Shown in pieces: positions 50,801-58,868 of a stretch of DNA of 64,000 bases. How positions within the stretch are numbered: the first letter of the stretch is position 1; every line of letters begins with the position of its first letter. The notes under the pieces are model-generated. The model saw only the letters and a program-made list of their open reading frames with translations, was not told where the DNA came from and ran no database searches. The stretch covers positions 35,969,716 through 36,033,715 of the forward strand of contig NC_087064.1 of assembly GCF_963678635.1 (NCBI RefSeq), written 5' to 3'. Origin of the DNA: Symsagittifera roscoffensis. Taxonomy: Eukaryota; Xenacoelomorpha; Acoela; Convolutidae. Both the position numbers and the translations under genes were made by a program.

Positions 50801-53800
50801 CTAGAAAAAAGCAACTCGATGCAGTCACTGTTTCAGTAAATATCTTATTCAAGAGCAACTTCAATGCTAGACCTTATCTGCCCATTTTTTATCGGAAGCC
50901 TTTCTAGGCCGTTTTTATGTCTGAGACGATTCAGCGAAAACAATAAAATGAACAAAACCCAGCGTTAGAGCTTTGCAATATCTAAGCAATTGGAGTAGGG
51001 AAACTGCCTTGTAATCGGAGACTAGGCTTTTTCTAGTGAACAGCTTTCTTACAATTTGTACTTGCTGTTCTTAATTGCTTTAATATTGAACCTCAACAAA
51101 CTCAACAGGTTAATTCTCAGTTTTTATGTTTGACCGTTTTTATCTTTGAGACGATCTAGCAAAAACATTTGAAATAAAACTGAACTGGATGTGTTGAACA
51201 ACTAAATTTATGAGCCGTTTTTTTGCTGTGACAAATGCTTCAAAGTTGTATCAACCGATGAGCTGGTTTTTAAAAAAAATACTTTTTTTTTGCGCGCTGA
51301 GTCATGCTATGATAAACTTGACTAATTTAATGTTTTATCGCTAGATGAGGATAATTTGATGAAATCTATGCTTTTGTAAACCAATTTTTGGTTAAAAAAT
51401 GTTATAAACTTTGCAAATTTGTTGCTTTGCGGTTTTTTCAGTTTGCGAACGACTTCAAGCTTTGAAAAAAACTGCAATACTTCTAAGTTTCTTTTTCTAA
51501 AGTTGTTTGGTAAAACACACGTTTAAATCTGAAGACAAAGAATAAATTTCATAACCTAACTGGTCCGCATGCCAATTTTTAAGCGGAAAAGCACTAACTT
51601 AGTAAGTTATATTGGTCTTAATGATTTGGTATTTTATTCCAGAAAAAAATTTACAATTATCTGCGCTCAACGATGATGTTTGTAGCTTGAACTTTGTCTT
51701 CTTCTAGAGTTTGTTTAAATTCCTTTTTTAAAAAAGAGGGCAAAATTCAAAAGTTGAAAAATATTCAAAAATTTCGATCATTTTTTCAAATTTTTTATAG
51801 TTCTTTTTCACTTTCCAATCATCTATTGGTTGTCTTATTAAGAGTCACTATATAAAAATCTATATACCACCAAGACCTATATAAGAGTAGTGAAGACCCT
51901 TTCATAGGTCTTGGCAATTTTTTGCATAGTTTTTTTTCTCATGAAGAAGAGTATGTTTTTGCTCTTTCACGTATATTTTTTCACGACAAGGCATGAATGA
52001 AAAATAAATTATTAGAACACATGAAAGAAAAAAGAAATCGTTTGCATAGTTTCGCGCACTTTTCACAATTTTCTGGGCTCTTTTTTTTGAAAGAAGCCCG
52101 TTTATAACAATCGAAAGATTAAAAACGGCTCTTTTTCCGTTTCCCCCAACCTGCAATTTTTTTTACAAGTAAAATTACTGTTCCCGTTAACTGGTTAACA
52201 AGAAAATTGGCATGCGGACTGATTGGACCATGACAAACATATTTACTCTTCATAATAAACCTTGTAAAACCACTCATTACATCCTAAAATTGATGCTCAT
52301 ATGAGGCGGGGAAAAAACGAAAAAGAGCCGCAAAAACAAACAGAAAGAGCGAAAACATACTCTTCAACAGTTAGAACATAGTTGAAGTTGGCCTCGGTCA
52401 CAAGAGCCACCATTGGGCACTTCGTGCCCTCAGGCCGGGCTCTTTTTCCCTCAGGCATCTTTCAACTATGTTCTAACTACTACAAAGACTTAAAATGCTT
52501 TTATAACTGCAGATGTGCATTCATACTTTCTAATGCATTTATGAATGCATGTAGGCATATTTGCAAGTTGTGAATTCCAATCAAATTCAACTGCTAGAAT
52601 TTGCGTTCTCCAAACGCGAGCGTGAAAATGGCGCAAAAAAACCGTCGTTTCATATGTATTAAACGAAAAACATGGTTTCTGCTCTCGTACGTTGCATGAG
52701 TTAAAGAGCTGATATCGATTGCAACGTCATAGAACCTTTTCCCCGCTCAGCTTTGCTTGAATGTTCTGGAACTCTTAGCAGTTTGAATTTGGACTATTCT
52801 AGAATAAAAAACGCTTGTCAGGACAGAGACTTTTTTTGCTCGTAATTTCTTAGAACTTGAAATAGTTTTAAAAAACTTGAAATATTTTAAAGCTGGATCG
52901 AGTTTTTTATTTGGCAAATTATATTTTATATGCGAACCGATTCATGCTCTCAAACTTTTTTGGGAGATCATTAGCCTCGAAGTTGTTGGCATAGGCAAAG
53001 CACCCTAAAAAATCTTTAAAAAATGACATTTTTAGTTATTACTCAACAAATCATAATTGGATCTTTTTTATTAGCCTTGTTTTTGTGCTCATTTGAAGAA
53101 TTTAAATACACGAAAAACACATTTATATATTTTAATCATCCTATGATAAAGTTCAGATCTTTCATTTCAACTCGAAAAGTATACTGTTTCCGGCTGAAAC
53201 AAACTTTCCATACCGGTGACATTTATCATGCGAGTGCACGCCACAACTTTGTATGGCAAAAAAGTTTATTTAAGAAATATCAGGTCTTTTTGAGGCTCAA
53301 ATTTAAAAAAGTGTGATGATACTTATCTACTTTGCTTATGTAAAATTTGTTATTTCTTATACTCAGGTAAGTAATTTTATATTCAGAAAATAATTTGGTA
53401 TTCAGCAACCGGCAGCTCATTTTCGGAATTTAGATCAAGATTAGATCAGTTTGAAGATACAGTCCTTCAACCTAGATTTATAGGCCCTTTTTCACTATTT
53501 GGAAAAAAATGCCAGAACTCTTGAGCCGGCGTGACACTGTTTCTAATCGAGTAGAATTAGCAGCCATAGAAGAAGCTCTATATTTAAAAATCCCCCTGAT
53601 AATATTTTTCAAGTGAAGCTGTAGACTTAGAAAAACAAATAATTTTGAATGGAGATCATTCAAGAAAAAATGGCATGCCCAAAAGATGCAAACTTTTATA
53701 AAAACAGACCAAAAAAGTCATTTTTGGACAGATTTGCAAAATGTTGACCAATTGTTGAAATAGCCTACTCAGCAAATTAATAAATAAAACCGTTTCAATG

Positions 53801-56317
53801 TTTCAGTGGCACAACTACTTTTTGTCTAAAGAGGTATACTTTTTTTGATAAAAATTTTGCTTTTTGGCCACGAGTAAATCAGATGAAGATGAAAATTTTT
53901 GGTTTAGTTGTTAATTGAGATGAATGTACCTGATACGCATCTGTCGCATGCGGATATAGCTAGGCCCAGAATGGCAGCCCTGCTGGTGGCCCAGTCCAGG
54001 TAGGTGGTGAGGCCACAGGTGAAGTCACTGTGAGCCCCCAGATCCATCCACATTATGGCCATCATATTGTCCAGGAGCCCATCCATGAACAGAGACCAGA
54101 AGTCCCAGAAAGCCACCACCTACACACAAACATAACAAGAATATGAGGCCACCTCATATCGAATTACAAATCAAGATAGATTCCTAGGACTCTGTTAAAG
54201 TCGGATTTCGTTCGCAGCCTCCACGCACAATGCAAGATAGATTCGCTATTTTTTCAGTATTTTTATACGTTTGCACAGTTTTTTTTTCGTTTCTGAGTAT
54301 CATATGAGAGTTGAATTGAAATGGGGACCCCAAAAGCGATAACGAACTTCTCAGTCTGGTCTAATCATTGGGGAAAAGTTAACCTACATAGTACCCTTTA
54401 GACAGCTCTGTTTTGACAGATTCTTTTAAATTTACCAAACATCTCTTATAAAATGGACGATAGAATCAATTTAAAAAAAAACAATATATAATAATAGGTT
54501 CTAAATCAGTTGGTATTGTTGCTCATAGCGAGTTTGAATGAAAAAGAGATGGCATATTGAAAAAAAAAATTGTAAACCGGGTCGAGGTGCTCACTGCTAT
54601 TTTCGACAGTCTCGGCCAAAGTTCTGTATGTTTCGTCCTAAACATTTTTGCGTATATTTTGACAGTCTCGACCAAATTACGGTGGATTTCAACTTTCTCG
54701 TCCGACAAAACTCTACTCGACTTTGCTCTGCCCAGTTCAACTGTTTTTAGACAGTATCAACCAAAAAAATGTGGTCGACTTAGCTCGACCCAAGTGAGAC
54801 ATATTTCGACCGTCTCCACAAAAATCCGGCTTTCAATGAACATGAGTTATGCAATATTAAAAGTTATATTTTATGTTTAACAGGTAACTAAAGTGAAAAA
54901 CTATCCTCTGCTGTATCTGAACTATCGGTGCCAATTTGTATCAAGCTTTGAACCTTCTGAACTTTTGAACCTGTAAGTTCTCCCAACGATCTTTCGGAAC
55001 GTGTAAGTTAAATGCCTCCGAAACATTTGTGGGAAAACTAGAAAATTCAAAAGATGAAAAATTTCAAACCATGGTATTCGGTTTTAGTGAAGGATAAACT
55101 CATTGAGCGCACCTGTATGTGCGTAGCAGCCGACTGTGTCAGTTCGCCTTTAGCGATGAGTTGAGTTGCAGTCACTGCGGCCAGAATGTTGCTCACGAAG
55201 CCGATGGGCGTCTGGACGAAGAAACTCACGTGCAACACAGTCTCGATCGTGTACCAGTAGTCTGGAATGAACCCGTCCCGTCCAAAATATTCCTGTGTCG
55301 TGGAATCATCTGTGAACAAAAAATTCTTTATGCGCTAGTCTTTTTTGGTTTCTCCTCCCTTCTGAAAGTTGCAAAATGAAGCTGGCGGTAAGGGGTTTGA
55401 AAAAAAACAGAAATTTAATTAAACTTCGATACTCTTCCATGGTTGGATCAAATTACGCAAATTACTTTTGTTTTCCGATTTTTAATGACCAATAAATAAA
55501 TTAGAAGTCAGAAGCGCAAAATTAGCTATAAGAAAGAAAGAAAAAAGTAAGAAAGAAAATAGGTTATATAATATGATTATAATTTGAGGTTAACAACTCA
55601 AAATCTTGTCGGAAAGAAACTAGGAAAGGACCGGCAACGAGATCATTAAAACCTTAGGCTGTTGCTTGTAAACTTTCGATATTCATAAAATGATAGATAT
55701 TTCAAAATCTTCATTCAAATACTAATAAAAAAACACATATTCCGTCACTTTCCTTGAAACTAGGAACAAAATCATTTAAAAAATTTAGAGAAAGGACTGG
55801 AGCGGAATTCTTATCTTCGCCCCCGGTTCTTCGGGAGCGCGTTATACAAACTACATTATCGGAAATTGTTTAATCAGAATGTTTTTTTCTCTCATCGCAC
55901 ACTATTGTTTTGACCCACCTCCACTATTTCTCCAGAAGCTCAACATAATATAACTTTGTCAACAATTGATCCGGTAGTTTTAGCGTAATTTTTGATAGAC
56001 TAAACAGCCAAAAATCATCGATTTTGGCGTAAAATTTTGGGCCCGCAAATTACGTTGCAAAATGATAATTTTATAAAAATTCTGTTATGTTAGTTTTGTC
56101 TTCATCATTTTTTAAAAGTCAACCCAATTTGAGAAAAACGCGTTTTGACATTCAAATTTTGTTCAAATTTTCCGGATAATGTATTTAGAAATTTGATCAT
56201 AGTAGAAATTGGAAGAATCGCCTAGCAGTAGAATTACTAAAAAGCTGAAAACTTACTGAGGTTGGTGAAATTATCCATGAGAACAAGTTGAGGGGTAGTT
56301 GATGACAAAACCGCCAT
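26616..56317 (-). CDS. Rhodopsin-like (class A) G protein-coupled receptor, nine coding exons, 367 aa
   Basis: Nine exons join in compatible phases to a 1104-nt CDS: 56257-56317, 55113-55309, 53930-54119, 50490-50579, 50085-50116, 49979-50005, 49469-49602, 47648-47776, 26616-26859. The product has seven hydrophobic segments at about 44-70, 88-113, 121-145, 162-182, 207-235, 250-275 and 295-318. Class A marks are Asn61 in TM1 (GFVSN), Cys121 at the top of TM3 exactly 24 residues before Asp145 of a DRC motif (DRY position), Cys197 in loop 2 for the usual disulfide, Pro223 in TM5, and NSTNFLIY (309-317 region) ending TM7 in place of NPxxY. N-glycosylation sequons lie at Asn16, Asn21, Asn200 and Asn285. 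Trp of TM4 and the CWxP motif of TM6 are not seen. The TM7 style is reminiscent of invertebrate peptide receptors (FMRFamide-receptor type), but the ligand is unknown. Met14 is an alternative start. Confidence 0.88.
28098..28500 (-). mobile_element. Helentron-like repeat, minus, decayed
   Basis: It begins with a diverged 3' end (cagctcgtataccaggaca, gaatgttttgatcgcagtt). It continues through caatttaatctggaacgccc, taacgcaactaaattggc and gagctccggataa landmarks, then is cut by the start of the 3.1-kb tandem duplication. Confidence 0.45.
28855..29170 (-). mobile_element. Helentron-like repeat fragment, minus
   Basis: Diverged landmarks in minus order: gtttggaacaacttaatc, aattgaccaatttatcag, aaccttcataacttcagaa, cttgagctccggacaac, gcaagcgtacaaaatccata. 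Both termini are unclear. Confidence 0.45.
29348..29488. repeat. Foldback element, arms about 65 bp (copy 1)
   Basis: CAACTTATTTGGTCTAGTTT at the left is inverted as attagaccaaataagttg at the right. The arms continue through tgtattattggacaa/ttgtccaataataca and gttaaaacgcataa/ttatgcgttttaac, leaving a loop of about 8 bp. A long, nearly perfect hairpin. Confidence 0.9.
30011..30500 (+). mobile_element. Helentron-like repeat, plus, diverged
   Basis: Landmarks gaatgtttgtgcgggttgaa, gtcttgagatcaaattg, cgcaacaattaacattcgg and ttcaagacgttgccttgata with agagca mark the family. The termini are strongly diverged. Confidence 0.5.
30830..30912 (+). repeat. Three copies of cgcgcattaacataaaaa
   Basis: Short direct repeats of 18-30 bp spacing, present identically in the second tandem copy at about 33950-34023. 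Confidence 0.8.
31166..31594 (+). mobile_element. Helentron-like repeat, plus, truncated at duplication junction
   Basis: It starts ttgttcccaatttcgaagaa and carries cgctcgagtgg-type and gcgtgagatattccgagcta landmarks. The 3' end is missing because the tandem duplication breakpoint falls inside it; the intact end is in the second copy (34278-34772). Confidence 0.6.
32456..32596. repeat. Foldback element (copy 2)
   Basis: Identical in layout to 29348-29488, duplicated with the 3.1-kb unit. Confidence 0.9.
33123..33612 (+). mobile_element. Helentron-like repeat, plus, diverged (copy of 30011)
   Basis: Same landmarks as 30011-30500, carried in the second 3.1-kb unit. Confidence 0.5.
34278..34772 (+). 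mobile_element. Helentron-like repeat, plus, full span
   Basis: Starts ttgttcccaatttcg and ends with agtcggaacattcaaggtct and aaaatgagcagttt. This is the only copy of the 31166 element that keeps its 3' terminus. Confidence 0.65.
34773..35860. other. Non-coding interval within GPCR intron 8
   Basis: No repeat family or exon was recognised. 35200-35410 is richer in G+C, but every frame is interrupted by stops. Confidence 0.45.
35862..35910 (+). mobile_element. hAT-like terminus fragment with poly-G
   Basis: CAGGGGCGGATTTAGGGGGG resembles the left end at 25572 and common hAT termini. No matching right end was found, so this is a fragment or a chance match beside a G-run (35875-35886). Confidence 0.3.
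35990..36160 (+). repeat. Degenerate tandem repeat, about 30-36 bp unit
   Basis: About five units of the type TTCAGACCTTGTAGACCGAA with gga-rich spacers. It lies just upstream of the 21-bp minisatellite and shares the ttcagac core with it. Confidence 0.65.
36417..36640 (+). repeat. Minisatellite, 21-bp unit
   Basis: Units of the type cagacttatgttcagactttg alternate with cagacttctgttcaaacattg, giving a 42-bp higher order. Because 21 is a multiple of three, several frames stay open on both strands; these are not considered genes. Confidence 0.9.
37513..37972 (+). mobile_element. Helentron-like repeat, plus
   Basis: Starts ttgttccgactttcggaa and contains caattaacgcgcgatacttt. It ends ttggaacatttaggatttag and gatacgagcaaacttgtt. 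Confidence 0.7.
38780..39520 (+). pseudogene. Decayed LTR-retroelement pol-like fragment (tentative)
   Basis: Higher G+C and overlapping broken frames mark this stretch. A frame near 39405-39500 reads VGEEIKELIQKK, stop, IVKLEKCNTDYFLSPKVI, which has the spacing of the start of Ty3/gypsy-type reverse transcriptase (E.I..L...GII...NSP..SPvv.VkK). Frames further left (154 codons at 38827-39291) may be the rest of the polyprotein, but no protease or RT catalytic motif is visible. The stop and frame changes indicate it is dead. It sits in intron 8 of the GPCR gene. Confidence 0.33.
39521..41100. other. Non-coding AT-rich interval
   Basis: No supported feature. A 104-codon plus frame at 40466-40780 ends in a poly-Lys-like tail from A-runs and shows no recognisable domain. 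Confidence 0.45.
41129..41310 (-). mobile_element. Helentron-like repeat fragment, minus
   Basis: Retains tttgtcaaaaatagctagat, cgaaatttgtccggagaacc and gcccaagcacaatctttccg, that is the 5'-proximal part of the family. The other parts have decayed. Confidence 0.45.
41311..42885. other. Non-coding interval with a locally inverted AT-rich patch
   Basis: 41680-42125 is bounded by tcttatgcactaaacggccc on the left and gggccgtttagtgcataaga on the right, a perfect 20-bp inverted pair about 440 bp apart; see the foldback/TIR entry. No genes seen. Confidence 0.5.
41681..42120. mobile_element. TIR element candidate (440 bp)
   Basis: The left end TCTTATGCACTAAACGGCCC is exactly inverted at the right end (GGGCCGTTTAGTGCATAAGA). 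Short related inverted phrases occur inside (aattagccaatcaa / aaattacccaatcaaatttg). No transposase frame, so a non-autonomous MITE is likely. The same left flank 'gggtct' and right flank 'cctaaa' do not show a clear target duplication. Confidence 0.6.
42888..43000 (-). mobile_element. Helentron-like repeat, 3' end only, minus
   Basis: Contains aagactgcttgctcgtatca with gggcaaaag and acgttcggacta, then is lost. It is followed by the (GTAAACA)n tract. Confidence 0.5.
43009..43090 (+). repeat. (GTAAACA)n-type microsatellite
   Basis: Imperfect copies of gtaaacagtaa are repeated about ten times. Confidence 0.85.
43443..43806 (+). mobile_element. Helentron-like repeat, plus, shortened
   Basis: Starts ttgttctgactttcgatgaa and contains tgcccggggtgg. 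Ends gggcagtcagaacattcagg, actttgccct and aattcgagcagtctt. Confidence 0.68.
43943..44435 (-). mobile_element. Helentron-like repeat, minus
   Basis: Begins aacaagactgctcg, with ccctgaatgttccgactgtc. Ends ccgaaagtcggaacaa. The interior is diverged but both termini are clear. Confidence 0.72.
44593..45045 (-). mobile_element. Helentron-like repeat, minus
   Basis: Starts aacaagactgctcgtatcag with the intact 17-bp hairpin tcagggcgaagccctga and ends gtatcgaaagtcggagaaat. Some internal deletions near 44750 and 44840. Confidence 0.78.
46070..46530 (-). mobile_element. Helentron-like repeat, minus, diverged
   Basis: The 3' end is decayed (agcaagacaaagcactgaat). The core reads cgcgttattaccatgaaat and tatcacgtgttaattttccc, and the 5' part reads cccgagcacaaaccttcgc. 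Confidence 0.6.
46557..47091 (-). mobile_element. Helentron-like repeat, minus, full length
   Basis: 535 bp from aacaagactgctcgtatcag to gtatcgaaagtcggaacaa, with every landmark in order, directly abutting the older copy at 46070-46530. Confidence 0.8.
47648..47776 (-). CDS. GPCR exon 8: intracellular loop 3, TM6, start of loop 3 outside
   Basis: The acceptor TTATTATTTTAG precedes it and the donor is GTGCGT. It encodes residues 245-286 plus split codons at both ends: a basic LSRRARS stretch, then the TM6 segment ending MMMMVAGWAI and a hydrophilic TNDYVKLEDTNY. The frame stays open past the donor to 47578, but the phase and the TM7 sequence in the exon at 26616-26859 favour splicing here. 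Without splicing, the protein would end at a 63-residue extension with a stop at 47578-47580. Confidence 0.82.
47968..48375 (-). mobile_element. Helentron-like repeat, minus, head-to-head with next copy
   Basis: Starts gataagactgctggtatatt with agggcaaagccttgaatgtt and runs to the 5' terminus near tcgaaagtctgaacaa, where a plus-oriented copy begins. Confidence 0.6.
48350..48698 (+). mobile_element. Helentron-like repeat, plus, 3'-truncated
   Basis: Shares the 5' terminus with the preceding inverted copy, contains gtgacggaatatttgcgctc and cgtgcgatatacttcgtgct, and is cut by the next copy at 48701. Confidence 0.65.
48701..49232 (+). mobile_element. Helentron-like repeat, plus, full length
   Basis: 532 bp from TTGTTCCGACTTTCGATACG to gagcagtcttgt, with the palindromic core gcgcgatatatttcgcgc. 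The hairpin has one change (gggcttcgccatga). Good reference copy in plus orientation. Confidence 0.82.
49233..49410 (+). mobile_element. Helentron-like repeat, 3' remnant
   Basis: ataatgtgtggggttatt and gagtttcgccctaatacgag then cagttttgtt mark the end of another copy that has lost its 5' half. Confidence 0.5.
49469..49602 (-). CDS. GPCR exon 7: TM5
   Basis: Acceptor TTCTATTTATAG and donor GTGCCA bracket residues 200-243 plus two bases of Arg244. A sequon (NQS) lies in loop 2; TM5 follows with Pro223 (GQLVGLPAVLIIMANSIVFF), then a basic HLRVKKT entry to loop 3. Confidence 0.88.
49979..50005 (-). CDS. GPCR exon 6: 27-bp micro-exon with the loop-2 cysteine
   Basis: The acceptor GTGTTTTAG and donor GTGAGT bracket nine codons, AFDGSGCER, phase 0 at both ends. 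Cys197 is the expected partner of Cys121. Support comes from splice sites, phase and position between TM4 and TM5 exons. Confidence 0.72.
50085..50116 (-). CDS. GPCR exon 5: 32-bp micro-exon, end of TM4
   Basis: Acceptor TGTCTGTTTCAG and donor GTTAGT bracket a split Thr codon and NFPIFTLMDR. It completes the outer part of TM4 and starts loop 2. Confidence 0.72.
50490..50579 (-). CDS. GPCR exon 4: loop 2 inside and TM4
   Basis: Acceptor GATGTTGTTGCAG and donor GTTAGT bracket residues 151-179. Joined to exon 3 it reads DRCVSVMFPVFYRGMSKKKS, the familiar DRY..(V/A)...P..Y pattern, then TM4 (FTLGVCAIYSIFIFT). Confidence 0.88.
50580..53929. other. GPCR intron 3 (3.35 kb)
   Basis: Mostly non-coding AT-rich DNA. 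It contains a foldback element at 52369-52478. A plus-strand 97-codon frame at 53023-53316 starts with a hydrophobic, signal-like stretch, but nothing else supports it as a gene. Confidence 0.6.
52369..52478. repeat. Foldback element with inner hairpin
   Basis: The arm AGTTAGAACATAGTTGAA (52369-52386) is perfectly inverted as TTCAACTATGTTCTAACT (52461-52478). Between them lies a second perfect hairpin GGGCAC-TTC-GTGCCC (52425-52439). The stretch is far richer in G+C than its surroundings, suggesting a small inserted element. Confidence 0.85.
53930..54119 (-). CDS. GPCR exon 3: TM2, TM3 and DRC motif
   Basis: Acceptor TTGTGTGTAG and donor GTACAT bracket residues 87-149. TM2 reads VVAFWDFWSLFMDGLLDNMM; TM3 begins at Cys121 (FTCGLTTYLDW) and ends LGLAISACDRCVS. 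The 24-residue spacing from Cys121 to Asp145 is that of class A receptors. Confidence 0.92.
54574..54800 (+). repeat. CG-rich internally repetitive patch
   Basis: Begins aaccgggtcgaggtgctcac, like the TIR element ends at 14886/17243. It contains repeated phrases (gacagtctcggccaa, gacagtctcgaccaa, gacagtatcaaccaa) and ends near agctcgacccaagtg. It may be a distant, decayed relative of that element; the 107-codon frame here is not considered a gene. Confidence 0.4.
55113..55309 (-). CDS. GPCR exon 2: N-terminal domain and TM1
   Basis: Acceptor TTTTTTGTTCACAG and donor GTGCGC bracket a split Asn21 codon and residues 22-86. TM1 runs from about 44 to 70 with Asn61 in GFVSN; the exon ends in loop 1 (QSAATHIQ). 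Confidence 0.88.
55535..55560 (+). repeat. (GAAA)n-like short tract
   Basis: Imperfect agaaagaaagaaaaaagtaa tract, with no other significance seen. Confidence 0.7.
56257..56317 (-). CDS. GPCR exon 1: start codon and extracellular N terminus
   Basis: ATG at 56317 (context CAAAATGGCG, a favourable G at +4 and A at -3) begins MAVLSSTTPQLVLMDNFTNL and a donor GTAAGT follows one base into the next codon. Met14 could also serve as the start. There is no obvious cleavable signal peptide, which is usual for class A receptors with short N termini. An additional 5' non-coding exon cannot be excluded. Confidence 0.8.
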
Positions 56318-57056
56318 TTTGAAGCGAGCAGGATAACTCTCTCAAATTAATTTGATGCTATTGAGGGTATTTGTGGAAAATTAGATTTGACGAGCTGCTG
56401 ATTTCTTTCGAAGAAATGAAAATAACTGATTTGTTTCTGGGAGTTTCTTTGCAGAAAAAGACTCGGGGCAACTCAGGTCATTGGCTGCTTCCTATTGGCA
56501 ACAAATAAATAAACAATTAATCAAAGTATAGTGAGCATAATGAAGACGTAAAACGAAGATCGTAATTTCATTGGTTCAAAACTAATAAGGGTAATGTGAA
56601 TTTGACCATCAGAAAAAGAAATATTGAGAGTGAAAAAGGCGACGACGCCTAAATACCATCTAAGAGAAGAAAATATAGGCTTTGATGCAAATACACAGTA
56701 AGTCAAAATGGCATTCATTTGGCTGATAACTTCGCTGTTAGACATTACATTTTTTCAAAAAGTTTTTTTTTCCACCGTTTAGAAAGTTCTACCGTTTCTA
56801 AAACAACAAAGCAAAACATTGCCAAAGACTGGTTTACTCAAAATGTTGTGACCTGTTTGATTTATATTATTGACAGACAGTTTCACTTTAAAGCAACAAT
56901 TTTTTTAAAAAGTTTCTGCATAGGAAAAAATTGCCGTTTCTAAAACAGCGCGACAAATTTTTGCTAAAAACAAGTTAAGTCTACCTATGGGTTCAAAGTC
57001 CAAAGTATGTTAAACAATTGCATTTTGTCGTTTTGCAAGTATAGTTGAAAAAGAAA

Positions 57057-57482
57057 GAGGACTGCTCATATCAGGGCGAAGACCTGAATCTTTTGACTGC
57101 CCTTATCTATGGAATAGTTTTCATTTTGAAAAAGTAAACAAAATTTCAAAAAAATTTTGAAAGTTCTTTTTGATATTTTTATCGGAAGCCATCGCCCTCA
57201 CGCCATATTAAGTATAAGTTGATATATTTTGCTTGTAACAACAAAATAACTAGACTAAGTAGTCTGCCTCAATTCAATTCGGATCTATTTCTGATCTAAG
57301 CTGGATGATTTTGCCACCTGTGTCAAAGAACAAAATATCCCGCTTTAAATGGTCTAATTTATGATTTTAAAACCCGTATAATTTTCCAAAAATATATATA
57401 TATCACATGTGAAGCATCTTCAAAAACTTATGTGTATGTATATCTATCTGAAAAAAGGTCTTGTTCCTTTTTAGGAACAATT
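57057..57482 (-). mobile_element. Helentron-like repeat, minus, diverged
   Basis: Begins ggactgctcatatcagggcg, with aagacctgaatcttttgact and tcgccctcacgccatattaa. The 5' portion is uncertain and ends near tttttaggaacaat. Confidence 0.55.
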
Positions 57483-57990
57483 TCTGAGCCAGATTAGTTT
57501 GCTCGCTCGCGTAAATAGCTTTATATCTAGTAAGCTTTTGTTATCTGAAATAAAAAAAATGACCTTCAGAAAATTCACCTACTCTGGAAAATTGATCACA
57601 GGTGAATGTAATTGTTTTTATAATTTCAACTGAACACATCATTAGACTTTAATTAAAATGAAAAACCCAAAAAATGTAGATCAAAAATGTAGATAAGTGG
57701 CTAGATGAAAATCAAAAACTGTCTCAAGAAAAAAACAACTGTCTCAAAAAAAGCACTAATTTCAAAAATAAAAACAACGAGCGTTAGCAAAAAAAATCTA
57801 AAGTTTTGATGTTTTGGAAAGATCAAGCAAGTAAAACAAAGAAGCAATTTCAATTTGATCAAACTAGCATAAACATATCTGGCAAAAAATGATCGGGTGA
57901 AAAATCTGGTCAGTATTATCCCATTTTGACCACAACTTTGCTCAGACAGAATTGAATTAATTATATTACAAGATATATGATAAAAATCCC
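57483..57990 (+). repeat. Triplicated segment, copy 1
   Basis: The phrases tttctgagccagattag, gttatctgaaataaaaa and gtaaaacaaagaagcaattt with aaactagcataaac recur in order at 58265-58640 and 59628-60000. Confidence 0.6.
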
Positions 57991-58019
57991 AACATAACCC
58001 GTTCAATTGTGGGAGAAAA

Positions 58020-58760
58020 GTTTTTGCTTAAAAAAAAAATCAGAACAATTTTAAGGTTACCAAGTTGTGATATGAGGTTTTCAAATAAACTACCCATCTA
58101 GAAGTTATTTTTTAAGCGACAGTGTTTGTTTTTTTTTGAAATCAGTCTTTTCATAAGTAATTACAAAAACCAAAAAAATTTATATATTTTTTTTGGTATG
58201 GCGGGTTATATATTTCTTTTTTTAAATAATTTTGTACTAAAAATTGAAATAGGTTTTCGTTTACAAGAGCGATTTCTGGGCCAGGTTAAAAGGCCCTTAT
58301 TCGTAAATAGCTTGAATTATATTGGGTTTTTTGTTATCAAAAATATGAGCAATTGAAATTTTTATCAAATATATTACTGAAAATGATCACAGGTGAAGTT
58401 TTTTAAATTTGAATTGAAGACATCTTTAGCTTTCCAATGAAATGAAAAAATTTGTCAAAAGTAGCTAGATAAAAAATCATGTTCTGTCTGGAGAAAATAC
58501 CAACCGAGCTCAAATGATCCATAATTTTCTTCGAAATTCGGAACAAGGACCATTAGCAAAAATTTCTAAATCTTCGTTTCTTAGAAAAATCAGGCTACTA
58601 AAACAAAAAATCAGTTTCGAAGCAATCAAACCAGCATAAATTTAGATAGCAAAAATTGACGTGGGCGAAAATTTTTTGTTCAGTATCAACTCAGCTAAAC
58701 TAATGTATAAATTGGTTGTGACATTTCTAAATTGAACCAAATTGTTATTTTAGTCATCGC
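58020..58760 (+). repeat. Triplicated segment, copy 2
   Basis: Aligns with 59225-60130 over its whole length (for example gaaatcagtcttttcataag / gaaatcagtcttttcataat). It includes a 5' fragment of the Helentron-like family (minus) at 58370-58546. A 30-bp phrase at 58793-58870 is itself tandemly doubled. Confidence 0.75.
58370..58546 (-). mobile_element. Helentron-like repeat, 5' fragment, minus
   Basis: aaaatgatcacaggtgaagt, aaaagtagctagataaaaaa, accaaccgagctcaaatgat and attcggaacaa are family landmarks; the 3' half is absent. Confidence 0.55.
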
Positions 58761-58792
58761 GTGTGTCTGGAGAAAAATAAAAAAAAACATTC

Positions 58793-58868
58793 TTTTTTTA
58801 GTATAGATTTTAACTTCAAAATTGAAAAATTCTTTTTTTAGTATAGATTTTAACTTCAAAATTGAAAA
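58793..58868 (+). repeat. Doubled 38-bp phrase
   Basis: attcttttttagtatagatt with ttaacttcaaaattgaaaa occurs twice in direct tandem. Confidence 0.9.

Noticed and set aside
53023-53316. 97-codon plus-strand frame with a hydrophobic start
   Set aside because: It lies in a GPCR intron, shows no domain, and AT-rich DNA easily yields hydrophobic starts. It is kept only as a note in the intron entry.
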